The notes below the pieces were generated by a model. That model was not told the origin of the DNA, made no database searches, and saw nothing but the letters and a program-made list of their open reading frames with translations. Both the position numbers and the translations under genes were made by a program. This document shows, in pieces, positions 21,741 through 33,416 of a DNA stretch of 64,000 nt (position 1 is its first letter; every line of letters begins with the position of its first letter). The stretch is from Liriodendron chinense (Eukaryota; Streptophyta; Magnoliopsida; Magnoliales; Magnoliaceae). The stretch covers positions 1,302,001 to 1,366,000 of the forward strand of contig ML058526.1 of the NCBI GenBank assembly GCA_003013855.2, written 5' to 3'.

Positions 21741-23114
21741 TTGCTAAAACTCCACCTCGACCACTGGTTAACTATAGGAGATTTGCGCTACACTCTTGAT
21801 GCTAGACATCAAGGCCGCCAACGAAATCAGGGTGGGGATATTGAAGCTGTTGAGATCTACAAAAGTTATAGGAACGATTCGCCGCCATGGAGCAACGTTA
21901 TCAACCCTAATGCACCATCGTCAATACAGGCAATAGTAGATCAAGCTAACCCACCATTTACCGAGGAGATCATGAGTGCGCTTCAACCAGAGAAGTTCCG
22001 AGTACCCAGTAACATCCCTCATTTAGTGGGGTAGGGGACCCCATTAATCATATTAAGACTTTCAGATCACATATGGAGTTGGAAGGTGCAACTCCAACAA
22101 TTATGTGTATGGTATTCTCCCTCGCTCTTAAAGATGCGGCTTGAACCTAGTATAGTAATTTAAAGCCGCAATCCATCAGGTCCTTTTCTGAATTGTACAC
22201 GTTTTTGTTGTCCCGGTTCCTCGAAAGTAGGAAAATGAAGAAACCAATGGCTCATATAGCTACAATAAAACAAAAGCCATATGAGTCCTTGAAAGATTTC
22301 ATGATTCATTTTACTTCCGAGTCTGTACAAACTAAGAGTTATACCGACAAAGTCAGTCTAACCGTGCTTCTCATGGGGGTCAGAAATAAGGAATTTCGCT
22401 TTGCCCTCAATAAATCCACCCCCCCTCAACACTACCAAGGAGAGGATCTTTATGCATATTAAAGACCAGAAATACACAAAGTGGCCACCCAAGTTGAGGA
22501 CGGATCCTGACAAGAGGGATAAACACAAGTACTATGATTTTCATTGAGACCACGGGCACAACACTGGGGATTGCGTGGCCCTAAAAGACGAGACTGAAGC
22601 ACTGATCTGTCTAGACCACTTTCGCTCTTACGTTGATCGATCAATCCCCTAGGAGACATGACAGATCTCCGCATTGGCAGGACCAACCACAACGGGAGAG
22701 ATCATAACAGTGGCAAGACCACCAAGCGGAAGTGCAATCTGAGCCATCCGAGCCTATTGGAAAAATCTAAACCATCTTTTAGTGAACCTGGCGGCGGCAG
22801 AGATTCCAACAGAGCCTGTAAGGCTCATACTAAAAAAGCTTAAGAACCTCCTTAGTTAGTACTCTTAGGGTTGAGGCCTAGTAAACAACCAAGATTGGAA
22901 CACCAAACCATTACATTCTCTAGGAAGGATGCCAAGGGGATCCATTTCCCCCATGACGACGTGATTGTTGTGATATTAAGAATTTCGAATCACAAACCCA
23001 TAGGATAATGCTTGATAATGGGAGTTCGGCTGATATCCTGTACACTTCAGCATATGATGACATGAATTTGTCAAAGTGCCTCCTTAAGCCAGTCGAGACT
23101 CCATTAGTGGGATT
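21741..23114 (+). pseudogene. Tat gag and start of protease (broken)
   Basis: Frames 21741-22034 and 22193-22462 give NPPFTEEIMSALQPEKFRVP, then FSELYTFLLSRFLES and LKDFMIHFTSE. This is the order of the retrotransposon gag domain in Tat elements. A shifted frame gives the zinc-knuckle-like CXXH region (YYDFH-DHGHNTGDC, about 22530). The protease region follows near 23000-23110 (DNGSSADIL, ETPLVGLG). Frameshifts and stops are frequent. The protein is cut at the poly-G tract at 23115. Confidence 0.75.
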
Positions 23115-23141
23115 GGGGGGGGGGGGGGGGGGGGGGGGGGG
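23115..23141 (+). repeat. poly(G) tract, 27 G
   Basis: An uninterrupted run of G sits exactly between the Tat protease codons (PLVGLG) and the truncated outer end of LTR 3. About eight bases of the expected LTR end (TGTTTTCT) are missing here. Length could be affected by sequencing or assembly. Confidence 0.85.
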
Positions 23142-24536
23142 CACCTCAAGTCTAAGGCTGCGATGTAGTAATAAAACTCGGTAAGATCGAGGTCGATCCA
23201 CAGGGAATTGGAGAACAAGTTTCAAACTATTCCAGCAACTCAATTTGCAACAAATAAGAGATTCAATTGGAACAATTATGCTAAAACAAAAACTTTAATG
23301 AAAACAGTAATTTAAGGTACTAAGGCATTCAAGGATCCACTTGTAGCAATCCCATGTTAATCCAATCAATCCATGCAAGATACACAACTAGATGTGAAGT
23401 CCTATCTCTCATCTAGTTGGAAAATAAAGCAGTAAACACATTCAATCCCACTCAAGTTAAACTTCCAAGTTCTAGTCCCATTCAACAAAGTAGATTTCGA
23501 AATCATAGCCTTCGGAGTAACAACCATGCCTATGGACTATGGCTTGCTCAAGGATTACTATAATTCAAATCTAAACAAATAAAACATGATAATCTCAGAG
23601 AATTGCAAGGAATCCATGTCCGGAGCACATGAACTCTCATAAAACATAAAAAATTATCAACTTTGGGAACTAAAAGATGCAAAAATCCAAACTTGAAGTA
23701 AAATTACTTGAACTAAACTGAATTAAACATGAAATTAGCTACAAGCTTCACCTCTTAGCCTTAGTTGAGAGATTCTAGCCAAGCATTATCATACTACAAC
23801 TAAAACTCATGAAAGAACTAGAAAACAAAGAAAAACCGGAGTTTGGAGGGTTACAGACGCTCCACGACGGCTTCCTTCCTCTCCCACGACGTCCCTTAAC
23901 TTCTATGATACCCTAGGAAGAACCCCTAGGTGTCCTTTTATAGTGAAGATGCTCGGTTGAGTCGGAAACAACCAGAAACCGTGTAAAGTTACGCAATGCG
24001 CAGCAATTTTCGGAGCCATAAATAGAAACTGCCTGTTTTGTATGTGGCCGACCGGTCGAACGACCGGTGAGACCTATTTGCTTGGGAGTCCAGCGAGCTC
24101 GAGGGGAAGGGTAACCTGCTGGCCGACCGGTCAAGACCGGTCGGACCAGACTGCTTATTGGTCCAGGGAGCTTCAGCAGCCACTGACCTGTTGGCCGACC
24201 AGTCATGACTGGTCGGACCAACAGATCCATTTGTCCAGTGCTTTGCAAGGGTGCCGGCAGGTCGGCCGACCGGTCTGGACCGGTCGACCCTTGATCTTTT
24301 TCTCCTTTTTTTCTTTTCTTTCTTCTCTTTTCTCCCTCTTTCTTCTTCCATTCTTTGGTCCACTTTGGACCTTCATTCAAAGGTTATAAATGGACCCTTT
24401 TTGGTCTCCAATTGAGTGAAGTCTGCTCTCATCCCTACAATCACAAAACATGCGTTAGATGGGCCCTTTTAAACATGCAAATCATGCATATAATGTGATG
24501 TAGTGGCTATGCAATGTATAAATTGGAGGTTCAACA
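23142..24536 (-). mobile_element. LTR 3, 3' LTR of the gag-protease element
   Basis: It reads TGTTGAACCTCC from 24536 downward. The TATA box (TATAAAAGGACAC on the minus strand) is near 23935-23945. A GACCGGTC dyad array lies at 24045-24295. The outer end is truncated and replaced by the poly-G tract. Confidence 0.85.
24045..24295 (-). repeat. GACCGGTC dyad array in LTR 3
   Basis: Four paired dyads of the form CCGACCGGTCnnGACCGGTCGG, separated by 40-60 bases, occur upstream of the minus-strand TATA box. The same series is in LTR 4 (30040-30300). Confidence 0.85.
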
Positions 24537-25550
24537 CACCCCCCAACCAGCTTTTTGCTAGTCCCAAGCAAAACATGCGTGAAACAATTCCAAACCTCCT
24601 AAATCAACTCTCCTTCAGAAACCATGTTTCTATCCATTCCAAAATATATAAGCATAAAATTTGGAGAAATTAGGTGATAGAAGTTGGACACCTTAAACTC
24701 TCGCAGCATAATAAGTGTTTACATGAAATTCCCACTGATTGATTGATAAATAGAAGAACACGAACAACTTCAATCTAGTGTGCTTAGTGAAAGTTCATCT
24801 CATGAGTTTCTGGGATTATCTTCTTCATGGATCAACTAAACTATAGATCTTAAGGTGCATAGAGCAACAACAAGCCAATGACAGGAATTTACCTTACCGT
24901 CCTTCCGACGGCTTTCACACTACATCCAATTTCCGGCTTTGGTTACGGGTAGACCATCCCCCAGTTGGTAATAGGTAGCCCTTTTGGGAGTTTTCCACCA
25001 GTTTTCCATCATTCCCAATTTCATCCTTCCTTTTCCTTTTTCTTTTAAATTAGATAGGATTTTTAGAAATCCATATCTTTCGTTATTTTCCCATGGACAA
25101 GGATGGACAAAGTACCCCGGCTTGGTTTCTCAACACCTTAAATCAAAGTCTAGATAATCCACAAATCACATAATCCTTTCATCCCATGAAAATCGTGTAT
25201 TGTGAACTAGGTGTAAAGGTGTTCAAATTTTCTATCAATCACAACAATAGAGGAACTAACATATAAAACCATTATGTTAGGAGAGGTTCAAGACTTACAA
25301 CATCACACACTTCGTATCTCCTCTTCTTATACTCATATCATCTCGAATGCATAGAAATAAGGTTTTTTGAAAGAGTTTTGAGGTTGTAGAAATTTAAAAA
25401 AAAATTTATGCATATGAGGCTCGAAATGTTGCAAACTGCTAGATGAGGAATCTCATCTCACCCCCTAACCAAATCTTGCTTTGTCCTTTTAAAACTAAAC
25501 CTAATCTACGAAAAGCAATAAAGATACCTAACTCGTCCTTTTAAAAAGAG
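24537..25550 (-). other. 3' untranslated tail and polypurine tract of the gag-protease element
   Basis: Non-coding. On the minus strand it ends GACTAGCAAAAAGCTGGTTGGGGGGTG before LTR 3. It shares the conserved tail block (GGGGGATGGTCTACCC) with the Athila elements at 17.3-17.9 and 19.5-20.1 kb. Confidence 0.7.
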
Positions 25551-25558
25551 GATCTCCA

Positions 25559-26515
25559 TCAGACTAGGAGATCGATTATTAGTAAAACATCCAAAAGGAC
25601 AAAGTTGAGCAAGATCATCAAGTGGTGTAACAAATTATTCAGAAGAACTATCCACCATCCTGCTTTGGAAAGTACATTGGTGACATCGATCATTCTAACC
25701 CATTGAAAATCCAGCTGAAAAATTTCAGCGGGTTCCTCAAGAAAATTGTCACATGTACTAGGAAAGGAGAATTCCATTGGTTGGAAATCATTGAATATAG
25801 ATCTCCTTTCCTTCTTGTCTGGGCAAAAATCATTCAAGTATGTCAAATATGGGTCATCCCAGAAGTGTTCTTCGGTTTGAGCAAACCAAAGAGATGTGGA
25901 GACTTATATTTCTTCTTCACAAGTCGATATGATCTCCACAAAATCAGATTTCACCGGTGCTTCCACAATTGATTTTTCAGTTTGGTGTTCTGTTGAAGGA
26001 AACTTTTTAGGTACCGGAGAGGTCTCCTTCAAAGCATGCACAATTTCCTGAATCATGGGATCATCCCACTCTTCAAAATACGCTAAACACTCCTCTAAAG
26101 TGTAGGAGACTTTATCGGAGGAAGTTTTCAGATTTGGACCCTTTACGTCTTCCTCCTTCTCAGAATTTTGTGTAGGTTGGAGTGAGTCCTCAACCTCTAC
26201 ACTTTCAGAAATTGGCCTCTCTGTAGGCAAGTCAAGCACCAATTCTTTCAAATCCTGTATAACAAAGTTGTGTAACTCAGAAATTGGTGACTTGTGAACT
26301 AAATTTTCAGAAATCGACACTTCCAAGGTCTTATTAAAATTAGAATTAAATTCATCCTTAGAATGTGTCAAACATGACCCCAAACTTTCAGGTAGATCAT
26401 GTTGGAAAAACCTCCCATCATCCATGGATACTATCATGTTTACCTCATGGGGGCCATCATTGTCGTCCCAATCCTCAAAGGGATCAAAGCTAACAACATC
26501 AAGAGGATCAAAATT
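25559..26515 (-). pseudogene. unknown ORF replacing pol in the gag-protease element
   Basis: The protease frame continues without a shift through two stop codons (at 26516-26518 and 25904-25906) for about 318 codons. The first part is acidic (FEDWDDNDGPHEV, ESVEVEDSL, EECLAYFEEWDDP). The last part (WFAQTEEHFWDDPYLTYL, ERRSIFNDFQPMEF) ends in a very hydrophobic segment (LLNNLLHHLMILLNFVLLDV) of about 30 residues that could span a membrane. I do not recognise a domain. It occupies the place where RT, RNase H and integrase lie in the relative at 13.8-16.7 kb. With only two stops in 318 codons it was probably coding until recently. Confidence 0.6.
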
Positions 26516-27399
26516 CTACCTTAAAGCGAACTCCTCTTCCACGATTGAATCAATCATATCAACCTCGTGGACATCATCATCATCCTTATGCCTTTTGCCC
26601 AAGTGGAACACATTCACCTCCAACGTCATGTTCCCAAAGGACATTTGCATCACTCCATTCCTGCAATTTATGATTGCATTTGATGTAGCAAGGAATGAGC
26701 GGCCTAGAATCACCGGTATTTGGGTGCTAGCATCCATGACCGGTTGTGTGTCCAAGACGATGAAATCTACCGGGTAGTAGAATTTATCAACTTGGACTAG
26801 CACATCCTCAACTATCCCTCTCGGTACACGGATGGATCTATCAGCGAGTTGTAATGTGGTTTTGGTGGGTTTTAACTCACCAAGACCCAGTTGCTCGTAT
26901 ACCGAGTATGGGATCAAATTCACGCTTGCCCCCAAGTCTAGTAATGCACGCTCAATCTGGTAATCTCCAATAATACATGAAATTGTGGGACTACCGAGAT
27001 CTTTAAATTTTGGAGGGGTCTTTTGAGTGAGAATGGCACTTGTTCATTTAAGAAGGTCTTTTGCTGCACATTATATTTGCGTTTAGTTGTGCATAGGTCC
27101 TTTAAAAACTTGGCATAGGAGGGGACTAGTTTGATGGCATCAAGCAAGGGAATGTTGATCTTGACTTGCCTAAAAATCTCTAGAATATCATGAGAGTTTG
27201 GGAGAGATTTTGGGGCAACCAATCTCGAAGGGAATGGTGCTACGAGCTTATAGATGTGTTCCTTTTCTTGTAGAGCTAAGTTGGATCCATCCTCATCCTC
27301 AGAATTTGCCGGATCATTAGGCTGGTTGGCCTTCACCGAAATAGATTTATCGATTTGTTTACCACTTCTAAGAGTGGTGACGGATTTGGCTTGCTCCAT
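26516..27399 (-). pseudogene. gag linker and aspartic protease of the non-autonomous element
   Basis: 27399-26938 covers TTLRSGKQIDKS and RQVKINIPLLDAIKLVPSYA. A one-frame shift then leads to 26935-26516, MGASVNLIPYSVYEQLGLGE, a retropepsin active-site region with the normal G-A-S loop. The catalytic Asp codon lies just upstream of this ATG, in the shifted join. It is very similar to the Athila protein at 12624-13763 but retains GAS where that copy has GTS. Confidence 0.85.
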
Positions 27400-27564
27400 A
27401 TGTTTGTTGAAGGGATTAGGAATGCTTACTTCATGTACTTGTTTTGGATTGGGCTGAGGTTAGGCTGGAAAGGTCCATTCCCTAACATTCAAGCGTCCCT
27501 TAATCTCATCAACCGAAACTTTAAGCTCTTGGAACATTTGCTGATTCGTTTGATTAATTTGCGT

Positions 27565-28759
27565 TTACCCTTGTATAAATGCTTTCAAGGTATCCTCCAT
27601 TGAGAATTGAGGTGAGGCCATATTTTGCATGGGTGGCCCTCCTTGAGAGTTGGTAGGATTGCCCGTGGGAGAATTCTTCCAACTGAAATTTGGGTGGTTC
27701 TTCCAACTAGTATTGTACGTATTACCCACCGGTCCATTGAAAGGCCGTTGATACCCATATGTGGCATTTGTATGTTCATGTAACACCTCTTGAAATGCAG
27801 GAATTGTAGGACAATCTTGCGTAGCGTGTAAATTGGTGAGACAAATCCCACATATGGTTTCAATAGCTTCATTGGACTTTGGAACTCCACTTTTACTAAG
27901 TTCCATGGCCTCGATCTTCCTTGTAAGGTTGGCTATCCTTGCATTCACGTCGTCTTCCTCCTTGAGGATATAAATCCCTCAGTTCTCTCTCTCTTGAGTA
28001 GGCTTGAGATTATTGGGTTTATTAGAGGTATCCCAAGATTGGGCATTCTCGGCCAACATATCCAAATAACTCCAAGCTTCATCTGGATTTTTGCTCATGA
28101 ACTCGCCATTACACATCATCTCTATAAATTGGCGCATATTGGAACTCAATCCATCATTGAAAAAGTTTATAATTCGCCAACTCTCATAGCCATGATGTGG
28201 ACAGGCAAGTAGGAGGTCCTTAAATCTCTCCCAACATTGGAAGAAAGATTCACCCTCTTTAGCCGAAAAATTCATTATGGCTCTTCAAAGGGTGTTCGTT
28301 TTATGAGCCGAAAAGAACTTTTTTCAAGAATTCCCAGGTCATCTCATTCCATGACCCAATCGAATGTGGTATAAGATAGTGAAGCTAATTTTTGGCTCTT
28401 TCTTTCAATGAAAAGGGAAAGACTTTAAGCTTAATGGTATCTTCAGAAACATTGGTGTATGGCAAGGTAGCCACCACTTCTTCGAATTCTTTCAAGTGTA
28501 GATATGGGCTGTCAGAATCTAGCCCATGGAACTTCGGTATGAGTTGAATCACACCCGGCTTGATGTCAATGTTTCCCTCGTTTGGTGGTAGAACCACACA
28601 AGAGGGTGTAGTTGCACGGGCTGGTTGTAGGTAGTCCCGTAGTGATCTCATTGGAGGAACGTTATGTACCTCATTCCCCCCTACTCCCTCTTGATTTGCG
28701 TTTGTAGTTGGAGTAGGAGGGGGAGGATTCCTTAAAGGTGTTTGATCCATACTCCCCAA
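27565..28759 (-). pseudogene. gag of the non-autonomous element (two frames)
   Basis: 28759-28385 begins MGSMDQTPLRNPPPPTP and includes LIPKFHGLDSDSPYLHLKEF, the N-terminal Athila gag region. After a frameshift, 28275-27979 gives the gag core (AKEGESFFQCWERFKDLL, NPDEAWSYLDMLA). In the same frame after one stop, 27948-27565 has ICGICLTNLHATQDC, a CX2CX4HX4C zinc knuckle, and a Gly/Asn-rich segment. This would be the nucleocapsid-forming protein. Only one frameshift and two stops have accumulated. Confidence 0.85.
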
Positions 28760-29100
28760 ACTTTCACAAGGTTCTTGGTAATTTCGGACTCATCTATGGA
28801 CTGACAACGGTCCAACTAAGCCACCTTTGGATTGTAGACGATTGGAGTGGTCACATTCCCAACGGGACATAAACCACTCAACTAAAAACTATGCTATTCC
28901 TAAATCCTAGAAATCTGAAATTATTCTGGAAATTGAAAAATCTGTAAAAAGCTAAGTTAGAAGGATATTACCTGAAGTGCTTGAACTAGAGAAGAAATCC
29001 TACAAAACAAACAATTTTGATTAGTTCAAAGGAATTATAAAAACCCTATCTAATTCTACTTCTACAGCCACTAAAACAATTTGAAAATTGTTATCTAAAT
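28760..29100 (-). other. 5' leader between primer site and gag
   Basis: About 340 bases between the primer-binding site and the gag ATG on the minus strand. I see no ORF; this is the expected position of the packaging leader. Confidence 0.5.
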
Positions 29101-29118
29101 TCTCCGGTAATGGCGCCA
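29101..29118 (-). promoter_or_regulatory. primer-binding site, tRNA-Asp type
   Basis: The minus strand reads TGGCGCCATTACCGGAGA a few bases inside LTR 4. TGGCGCC plus a GCCGGGGA-like tail is the usual Athila/Tat primer site complementary to the 3' end of tRNA-Asp. It proves that LTR 4 is the 5' LTR. Confidence 0.75.
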
Positions 29119-29124
29119 AAAACT

Positions 29125-30530
29125 TGTTTTCTCGCCTCAAGTGTAAGGCTGCGATGTAGTAATAAAACTCGGTAAGACCGAGGTCAATCCACAGGGAATT
29201 GGAGAATAAGTTCAAAACTATTCTAGCAACTCAATTTGCAACAAATAAGAGATTCAATTGGAACAATTATGCTAAAACAAAAACTTTAATGAAAACAGTA
29301 ATTTAAGGTACCAAGGCATTCAAGGATCCACTTATAGCAATCCCATGTCAATCCAATCAATCCATGCAAGATACACAACTAGATGTGAAGTCCTATCTCT
29401 CATCTAGTTGGAAAATAAAGTAGTAAACACATTCAATCCCACTTAAGTTGAACTTCCAAGTTCTAGTCCCATTCAACAATGTAGAATTCGAAATCATAGC
29501 CTTCGGAGTAACAGCCATGCCTATGGACTATGGCTTGCTCAAGGATTACTATAATTCGAATCTAAACAAACAAAACATGATAATCTCAAAGAATTGTAAG
29601 GAATCCATGTCCAGAGCACATGAACTCTCATAAAACATAAAAAAAACTATCAACTTTGGGAACTAAAAGGTGAAAAAATCCAAACTTGAAGTAAAATTAC
29701 TTGAACTAAACTGAATTAAACATGAAATTAGCTACAAGCTTCACCTCTCAGCCTTAGCTGAGAGATTCTAGCCGAGCATTGTCATACTATAACTAAAACT
29801 CATGAAAGAATTAGAAAACATCGAAAAATTGGAGTTTGGAGGGTTGCAGACGCTCCACGACGGCTTCCTTCCTCTCCTACGACGTCTCTTAGCTTCTATG
29901 ATACCCTAGGAAGAACCCCTAGGTATCCTTTTATAGTGAAGACGCTCGGTTGCGTCGGAAATATCCAGAAATCGCGTAAAGTTACACAATGCGCAGCAAT
30001 TTTCGGAGCCAGAAATAGAAACTGCCTATTTTGTATGTGGCTGACTAGTCGAACGACCGGTTGGACTAGGCTGGCCGACCGGTCACGACCGGTCGGACCT
30101 ATTTGCTTGGGAGTCCAGCGAGCTCGAGGGGAAGGGTAACCTGCTAGCCGACCAGTCAAGACCTGTTGGACCAGACTGCTTATTAGTCCAGGGAGCTTCC
30201 AGCAGCCACTGACCTGTTGGCCGACCGGTCACGACCGGTTGGACCAATAGATCTGTTTGTCCAGAGCTTTGCAGGGGTGCCGGACCGGTCGACCCTTGAT
30301 CTTTTTCTCCTTTTTTTTCTTTTCTTTCTTCTCTTTTCTCCCTCTTTCTTCTTCCTTCTTTGGTCCACCTTAGACCTTCATTCAAAGGTTCTAAATGGAC
30401 CCTTTTTGGTCTCTAATTGAGTGAAGTCTGCTCTCATCCCTACAATCACAAGATGGGCCCTTTTAAACATGCAAACCATGCATATAATGTGATGTAGTGG
30501 CTATGCAATGTATAAATTGGAGGTTCAACA
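29125..30530 (-). mobile_element. LTR 4, 5' LTR of the gag-protease element
   Basis: 1406 bp; on the plus strand it runs TGTTTTCTCGCC to GGTTCAACA. The TATA box (TATAAAAGGATACC on minus) is near 29926-29937. The GACCGGTC dyads lie at 30040-30300. It is nearly the same sequence as LTR 3. Confidence 0.9.
30040..30300 (-). repeat. GACCGGTC dyad array in LTR 4
   Basis: GGCCGACCGGTCACGACCGGTCGG and partly decayed companions (GACCAGTC, GACCTGTTGG) lie upstream of the minus-strand TATA box, matching LTR 3 position for position. Confidence 0.85.
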
Positions 30531-30643
30531 GCAGTTGTCGAGCCAGAAGGAAGCATCGACCTTCCTGTCGTCTTCAGAGAGCCCCCTAGCAAGATCAACA
30601 TAATTGTGAATTTCTTGGTCATGGATCGCAAGTCGACCTATAA

Positions 30644-31133
30644 GGGGGCGTTTGACGCATGGTATTAGATGAGATTAGGTGGGATGAAATTGCATTTGGT
30701 TCTGTGCAAATTTCATGTGATGTTTGGGGAGGATGTGAGGCTTTGGATTAGGTGGGATGGAATTGCATTTGATCCCATGGGGGATTTCGGTGGGATTTTA
30801 AAATCTCACACACGTGGACCCCACATTGATGCAGGTGTTTTATCCATGTCGTTCGTCCATATACGCCCTTTATACATGATACTATGGTTATGTACATGTA
30901 TAAGTGATAGACATCCGTTGTGAATTTGGTCCGTTGATTACAATTTCATGGTCCACCAAATGGGATTTTGCTTAATCCAGCGTTTTTCCCATGGTAAGAA
31001 TTTAATCCCAAACATGGGATTGGATGGTGAAAATACCATGGTATTACCAAACATGTAATCACTGTGCAATAGAGGATGTTAATCCCACCTAATACCATTC
31101 CATCCCTTCTAATACCATGCACCAAACACGCCC
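30644..31133. mobile_element. 490-bp Tourist-like (PIF/Harbinger) MITE
   Basis: Termini GGGGGCGTTTGACGCATGG and the inverse of CCATGCACCAAACACGCCC form a TIR of about 24 bp followed by further inverted similarity (TTAGGTGGGAT). Flanks are TAA (30641-30643) and TTA (31134-31136), consistent with a 3-bp TWA target duplication after one change. Excision in silico restores the Tat protein order STYNAILGRPS across the site, which fixes the borders. Confidence 0.85.
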
Positions 31134-31136
31134 TTA

Positions 31137-32240
31137 TGCTATTTTAGGCAGACCATCCATGATTGAACTCAGAGTGGTTCTCACCCCATGTTACCTCTGT
31201 TTTAAATTCCCCACTCCTATGGGAGTTGGTGTGGTCAGGGGAAGTCAGGAAGAGGCACGCATATGCTACAAGATGGTGCTCAAGAAGGAAAAGGTGAAGC
31301 ACGTCGCCTCTATTATGACTTTGAAAACTCTTCCTCAGAATCCTCGTTCTAAAGACAGACCACTCTTGGACCCGAGGGACAATGATATCTGAAGAGGCTT
31401 CCATGCTAAGGACTTACTTTCAATCTATATTTTGGTTGAGGAATCCTCCAAGCGCGTACAGATCGGCTAGGCTTTGGATCTAGGTACTTAGATGCATCTC
31501 GCGGAATTTCTCACCAAACATCAAGATGTCTTCACATGGTCTCATGAAGACATGCCTAGCATTGACCCCAGTTTGATCGTTCACCGACTGAAGGTGGATC
31601 CTAATTCCAAGCTTGTGCAGCAAAGACGACTGGCATTCAATAAGGAAAGATAGGTAGCAATTAAAGATGAAGTGGACATGCTTCTTAAGGCCGATTTCAT
31701 TAAAGAAGCAGACTACCCGGAGTGGGTGGCAAATGTTGTTCTGGTAAAGAAGGCCAATGAGAAATGGCGGATGTGCGTTGATTACACGGATTTGAAAAAG
31801 GCGTGCCCAAAGGATAGATTTCCTATGCCTAGCTAGGATTGATCATATCGTGGATGCCATAGCCGGATATGCACTTCTCAGCTTTATGGATGTGTATTCT
31901 AGCTATAATCAGATATTTATGCACACGCCAGACAGGGAAAACACATCATTCATCACTAACAGGGGGTTGTACTACTAAAAGTCATGCCTTTCGGTCTCAA
32001 GAATGCGGCCGCTACCTATCAGCGCCTCGTGAAAAAGATGTTTGCCGACCAGATCGATAGAAGCATGGAAGTTTATGTTGATGATATGCTTATTAAGAGC
32101 ATCAGAATTAAAGACCCTTCAAATCTTCATGAGACGTTTCAGATACTACACCGGCATAAGATGAAGCTGAACCCAATGAAATGTGCTTTCGACATAGCCA
32201 CTGGAAAACTCATTAACTTTATGGTGGGATAGAGAGGAAT
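31137..32240 (+). pseudogene. Tat reverse transcriptase (broken)
   Basis: Visible blocks: FTWSHEDMPSIDPSLIVHRL, YPEWVANVVLVKKANEKWRM, CVDYTDLKKACPKDRF, then shifted frames, VMPFGLKNAAATYQRLVKKM and the catalytic YVDD box (MEVYVDDMLIKS, about 32072-32083). Stops and frameshifts occur at many points. The first 400 bases also contain the protease/RT linker (31137-31390). Confidence 0.85.
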
Positions 32241-33416
32241 AAAGGCGAACCTAGAGAAAATCCAGGCTCTCCTCAATATGAGCTCTCCCAAGACCATGAA
32301 GGATGTACAATGGTTAGCTAGACGACTTGCCTCTCTCAGCAGGTTCATCTCAAGGGCGTCCGATAAATGCTTACCCTTCTTCAAGCTGTTAAAGGGATCC
32401 CAGAAGACGTTCCAGTGGACAGGAGATTGAGAGTAGGCTTTTCTTCAGCTCAAGGAGTATATGAGAGCCCCTCTGGTATTATTAAAACCTATTTCTAGTG
32501 AAGAACTAATTTTATATTTAGTTGTGTCTGCTACAGTCGTTAATGCTGCTTTAATAAGAAATGATAACGGCGTTCAGAAGCCCATTTATCATGTCAGTCA
32601 TTTAATGGTAGATGATGAAACCAGATACCCATAAATAGAGAAACTAACTTTGGCCCTAATCACCTCATCTAGGAAGCTCCGACCCTATTTCCAAGCACAC
32701 ACAATAATGGTCCCCACGAATCAACCTCTGAGGTAAGTCTTGCAAAATCCTAAAGCATTCAGAAAGTTGGCCAAATGGGCCATAAAATTAAGTGAGCATG
32801 ATGTGAAATGCTGCTCATGAACGATAATTAATGGACAAGCAACTACTGACTTTATTATAGAATTTATGTACTCGGCTCCTCCAGTCGATGCCTCTACACA
32901 GTAAGCTGAGCCCCTTTAGACCAGCCACTGTGGACTTTATTTGTGGCCGGGTTGGCCTCTTCTCACAGGAGTGGGGCCGGTCTAATTTTAATTTCTCCTG
33001 ATGAATCGAAGTTCGAATATGTACTTCGCTTCGGCTTCCCAGCATCGAATAATAAAGCTGAGTATGAGGCACTCCTAGTCGAACTCTGTCCTACCAAGGC
33101 AATGTGAACCCTTAGCTTAGGAATTTATAGCGATTCTCAACTCGTTGTAAATCAGGTCACAGATGAATTTGAGGCAAGAGGAGAGAGAATGGCCGCATAC
33201 CGAATGCAAACTCTTGAATTGTTGAAGGATTTTAAAAAATACGAGCTCCTCCAAATTTCGAGGGAGCAAAATAGGATGGCTGATTCACTTGCCAGATTGG
33301 GCTCGGCTTTGGAAGGCGAACTTGCTCGGGCAATTCCCATCGAACATTTGGCTGAACCGAGCATCATGCAAAATAAGATAGCAGAAGTATTTTTGAAACA
33401 CCAAACTCCATGCTAG
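32241..33416 (+). pseudogene. Tat RNase H and second (archaeal-type) RNase H
   Basis: After the RT thumb, a first RNase H-like region (FQWTGD, ALITSSRKLRPYFQAHTI) reaches about 32815. A second RNase H follows (LYSDSQLVVNQVTDEF; ISREQNRMADSLARLGSALE, open at 33189-33416). The SDSQL and ADSLARL motifs are those of the extra aRNH that distinguishes Tat elements. Both are interrupted by stops. Confidence 0.8.

Larger units (their letters stand above)
23142..30530 (-). mobile_element. complete non-autonomous Athila-related element (gag-protease only)
   Basis: On the minus strand: 5' LTR (30530-29125), tRNA-Asp-type primer site (29118-29101), gag, protease, an unknown ORF, a 3' tail, polypurine tract and 3' LTR (24536-23142). 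The two LTRs are nearly identical by eye (roughly 95% or better over the parts compared), so insertion is fairly recent. There is no reverse transcriptase, RNase H or integrase, so the element must be mobilised in trans. It resembles the published TR-GAG class of LTR elements carrying only gag. It is inserted in the protease region of the Tat element. Confidence 0.85.
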
